Shown here: one piece after another, positions 4,320-5,046 of the stretch
How positions within the stretch are numbered: the first letter of the stretch is position 1
Layout of the letters: every line of letters starts with the position of its first letter
Source of the DNA: Nitrospinales bacterium
GTDB taxonomy: Bacteria; Nitrospinota_A; UBA7883; JACRGQ01
Direction: 5' to 3'
Assembly: GCA_023248615.1 (NCBI GenBank)
Contig: JAHFEI010000171.1
Span: 1-5,046, forward strand
Length of the DNA: 5,046 nucleotides
Notes under the pieces: generated by a model
Databases searched by the model: none
Seen by the model: only the letters and a program-made list of their open reading frames with translations
Told to the model about the DNA's origin: nothing
Translations under genes and position numbers: made by a program

Positions 4320-4946
4320 ATGATATCGCTTAGGACGTACGTTTTTTTGGATAACCTTCAGGCACAGCTGGCATCGTACATCGGCTCCACCGCTAAGGGC
4401 TTTTTGCCGGTGCCGGGAGTGGCGTCGCTTTTCGTGGAGATTGCCCCCGGCCTTGCAATCAACCGCATCATGGACGTGGCGCTGAAGGCGACGAAGGTAC
4501 AGCCCGCCGTGCAGATAGTGGAACGCGCCTTCGGCCTGCTGGAAATACACGACCACGACCAGGGCGAAGTGCGCTCCGCCGGGGCGGCAATCCTGGAATA
4601 CCTGGAAGTGAAAGAATCGGACAGGATGAAGCCCGTCATTGCATCCAACGAGATTATCCGCGCCGTGGAGCCGTACCAGTGCCAGCTCATCAACCGCAAC
4701 CGCTCCGGCTCCATGATTTTGCCGGGCGAATCGCTATTCATACTGGAGACCGAACCGGCAGGGTACGTCATCTACGCCGCAAACGAAGCGGAAAAAGCGG
4801 CCAACATAAAGCTGGTGGAAGTGCGGCCCTTCGGCGCGCTGGGCAGGCTCTATCTCGCAGGGTCAGAATCGGAAATAGACTCTGCGGCGGAGGCCGCCAT
4901 AAAGGCAATGGAAAGTATTGAGGGAAGGCCCTTAAAAGTTAAGTAG
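4320..4946 (+). CDS. Bacterial microcompartment shell protein, tandem-domain BMC-T (CsoS1D/CcmP-like)
   Basis: The protein has 208 residues and two BMC domains: about 1-100 (LRTYVFLDNLQAQLASYIG, GFLPVPGVASLFVEIAPG, LKATKVQPAVQIVERAFG) and about 106-200 (LINRNRSGSM, LFILETEPAGY, AANEAEKAANIKLVEVRPFG, LGRLYLAG). Three such chains form a pseudohexameric shell tile. The sequence pattern matches the subgroup whose trimers stack face to face and have a large gated central pore. The Glu68-Arg69 pair in VERAFG is at the place of the gating residues described for CsoS1D and CcmP. It would pass larger metabolites or cofactors through the protein shell of a cytosolic organelle. It follows the RpiR gene by 9 bases and precedes a BMC-H gene by 33. 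The family call is firm; the compartment type (carboxysome or a catabolic metabolosome) is not shown, though the RpiR neighbour argues for catabolic. Confidence 0.95.
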   Translation: MISLRTYVFLDNLQAQLASYIGSTAKGFLPVPGVASLFVEIAPGLAINRIMDVALKATKVQPAVQIVERAFGLLEIHDHDQGEVRSAGAAILEYLEVKESDRMKPVIASNEIIRAVEPYQCQLINRNRSGSMILPGESLFILETEPAGYVIYAANEAEKAANIKLVEVRPFGALGRLYLAGSESEIDSAAEAAIKAMESIEGRPLKVK

Positions 4947-4970
4947 GTTACTAACGCAAACATTTATTGA

Positions 4971-4975
4971 GGAGG
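4971..4975 (+). promoter_or_regulatory. Ribosome binding site of the BMC-H gene
   Basis: GGAGG lies 4 bases before the ATG at 4980. The 33-base gap after the BMC-T gene shows no terminator or promoter, so cotranscription is likely. Confidence 0.7.
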
Positions 4976-4979
4976 CTGT

Positions 4980-5046
4980 ATGCCGGAAGCACTGGGAATG
5001 ATAGAGACCAAGGGATTTGTGGGAATGGTTGAAGCATCGGACGCGA
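4980..5046 (+). CDS. BMC-H hexameric microcompartment shell protein, 5' end only
   Basis: Only the first 22 residues are in the window: MPEALGMIETKGFVGMVEAS followed by DA. This is the highly conserved N-terminus of hexamer-forming BMC shell proteins of the PduA/EutM/CsoS1/CcmK type (A-L-G-M-I-E-T-K/R-G, then V/I-E-A-x-D-A). The full protein would be expected to be about 90-110 residues, form hexameric tiles and make up most of the shell facets. The start is supported by GGAGG 4 bases upstream and by the canonical N-terminus. It continues the RpiR-BMC-T operon. The pore loop and C-terminal half lie outside the window, so the subtype cannot be determined. Confidence 0.93.
   Translation, partial: MPEALGMIETKGFVGMVEASDA

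Overview
The window looks like chromosomal DNA of an environmental, probably Gram-negative bacterium of moderately high GC content. The reasons are good Shine-Dalgarno sites at most genes, a sec-type signal peptide on one protein, frequent ATA (Ile) codons despite the GC content, and interspersed palindromic repeats of a kind scattered through many deltaproteobacterial, Nitrospirota-like and planctomycete-like genomes. The phylum cannot be fixed from these 5 kb.

Left part (1-1570): the 3' end of a PAS-containing sensor histidine kinase of the NarX/HisKA_3 type, followed 34 bases later by a NarL/LuxR-type response regulator. Together they form a classical two-component operon. The kinase gene ends in an 11-G homopolymer that could vary its C-terminus. 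A perfect 9-bp stem sits across the regulator stop codon.

Middle (1571-3431): about 650 bases of non-coding DNA come first, holding degenerate palindromic repeats, a 16-bp perfect inverted repeat and AT-rich spacer. Two small genes follow: a SAP-like protein with a six-cysteine tail, and an unrecognised 76-residue protein that may be translationally coupled to it. Convergent to these is a secreted single-domain rhodanese on the minus strand. A C-rich divergent intergenic region then leads into a consensus-like sigma-70 promoter.

Right part (3394-5046, continuing past the window): the start of a bacterial microcompartment (BMC) operon. A promoter with exact TTGACA and TATAAT hexamers drives an RpiR-type regulator (HTH plus SIS sugar-phosphate domain). 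Next come a double-BMC trimeric shell protein of the CsoS1D/CcmP-like stacked class and the beginning of a hexameric BMC-H shell protein. The regulator, shell genes and spacing fit one transcript. The RpiR/SIS protein suggests the compartment is induced by a phosphorylated sugar or related compound. The encapsulated enzymes lie outside the window, so the substrate cannot be named. This BMC locus is the most interesting part of the window. The predicted leaderless start of its regulator and the paired GTA-N4-TAC sites upstream of it are the most testable details.
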